A program made the translations under genes and the position numbers. Below, one piece after another: positions 5,775-6,320 of a stretch of 6,320 nt of DNA. This stretch comes from CAZQBY01 sp964540655. Lineage in GTDB: Archaea > Altiarchaeota > Altiarchaeia > JAFGQM01. The stretch is taken from assembly GCA_964540655.1 (NCBI GenBank), contig CAZINR010000060.1, positions 1 to 6,320 of the forward strand, written 5' to 3'. The notes beneath the pieces were generated by a model. That model ran no database searches. It was given only the letters and a program-made list of their open reading frames with translations, and was not told the origin of the DNA. Within the stretch, counting starts at the first letter, position 1; every line of letters starts with the position of its first letter.

Positions 5775-6320
5775 AGAGATACGCCGTAATCGGGAACCCT
5801 ATAAAACATAGCCTGTCGCCGGCCATGCACAATGCCGCCTTCAAGGAGCTGGGGGCCGATGCGACATACGAGGCGCTGGAGATAGACAACCTGCAGAGGG
5901 CGTACGACCATCTCAAAGAGAACTACGCCGGCATAAACGTCACGATACCCCATAAGACCGCAATCATGGAGCTCCTCGACCAGCGCGAGATGGTGGCAGA
6001 CCTGATAGGCGCCGTCAATTGCGTCAAGTTCGGCAAGAAGTCCATGGGGTTCAACACCGACGTCCACGGCGCCATGGCCGCCCTGAAAGAAGTCGTCCCC
6101 CATATCAAAGACAAACGGGTCTTAGTCCTCGGTGCCGGGGGAGCCGCTCGCGCAATCATATACGGCTGCCTCATGGAGGGGGCGGAAGTGACCATCTGGA
6201 ACCGGACAGAGGAGAAGGCGGAGGCCCTCGCCAGCGAGGTCGGGGAGAAGATAAAGGCCATAGAGGTCCAGCCCCTGCCCGACCCGGTGGGCTTCGGCAT
6301 AATCATAAACGCAACCCCTG
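5771..6320 (+). CDS. aroE: Shikimate dehydrogenase AroE (3' truncated by the window end)
   Basis: This enzyme reduces 3-dehydroshikimate to shikimate with NADPH, the fourth step of chorismate and aromatic amino acid synthesis. The first 183 residues are in the window; full-length AroE is about 270-285. Visible signatures are AVIGNPIKHSLSPAMHN with substrate-binding S14 and S16, INVTIPHKT with catalytic K62, GAVNCV with N83, GFNTDV with catalytic D97, the glycine-rich dinucleotide loop GAGGAAR (121-127), and NRT (144-146), the usual NADP-phosphate selectivity motif. The frame has no stop before the window ends at INATP, itself a conserved AroE segment. ATG 5771 overlaps the rqcH TGA as ATGA, with an SD-like site 10 bases upstream, so the two genes are very likely co-transcribed. 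Other aromatic-pathway genes may follow outside the window. Confidence 0.96.
   Translation, partial: MKRYAVIGNPIKHSLSPAMHNAAFKELGADATYEALEIDNLQRAYDHLKENYAGINVTIPHKTAIMELLDQREMVADLIGAVNCVKFGKKSMGFNTDVHGAMAALKEVVPHIKDKRVLVLGAGGAARAIIYGCLMEGAEVTIWNRTEEKAEALASEVGEKIKAIEVQPLPDPVGFGIIINATP

Overview
The window looks like archaeal, euryarchaeal-type DNA. It carries a GAR1 RNA-guided pseudouridylation subunit, a TFIIB-family factor (TFB), an archaeal Rqc2/NEMF/RqcH protein and an AroE gene. ATA (Ile) and AGG/AGA (Arg) codons are frequent. Intergenic gaps are short and AT-rich with TATA-like boxes, and several first genes lack a Shine-Dalgarno (SD) sequence 25-30 nt after such a box, which suggests leaderless mRNAs. 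Moderately high GC with this gene set would fit a Thermoplasmata relative such as Methanomassiliicoccales, but that placement is inference; only 'archaeon' is firm.

Layout. Positions 1-282 (+) hold the 3' end of an open frame I do not recognise. A PfkB/ribokinase-family sugar or nucleoside kinase lies on the minus strand (304-1284), convergent with it and ending at a T6 tract. A 44-bp gap with a perfect inverted repeat separates it from a divergent gene (1329-2339, +) encoding a short LUD-domain protein with two [4Fe-4S] motifs, related to LutB. Two short minus-strand frames follow (2341-2559 and 2571-2816). Their reading joins smoothly across a one-base shift, so they may be one broken gene or one sequencing error.

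From about 2947 to the end, everything runs on the plus strand and is mostly informational: gar1, a TFB-like protein with only the two cyclin repeats (no zinc ribbon or B-reader), then rqcH, whose stop overlaps the start of aroE (ATGA). aroE runs off the window after 183 codons.

How the genes fit together. gar1-tfb-rqcH links RNA modification, transcription initiation and ribosome quality control. aroE begins or continues an aromatic amino acid module that is translationally coupled to rqcH. The kinase and the LUD protein share a promoter region but no obvious pathway. The most notable features are the ribbon-less TFB, the mirror-image divergent promoter, and the split small gene. I found no RNA genes, CRISPR arrays or insertion sequences, and no stretch over 300 bases lacks a candidate gene.
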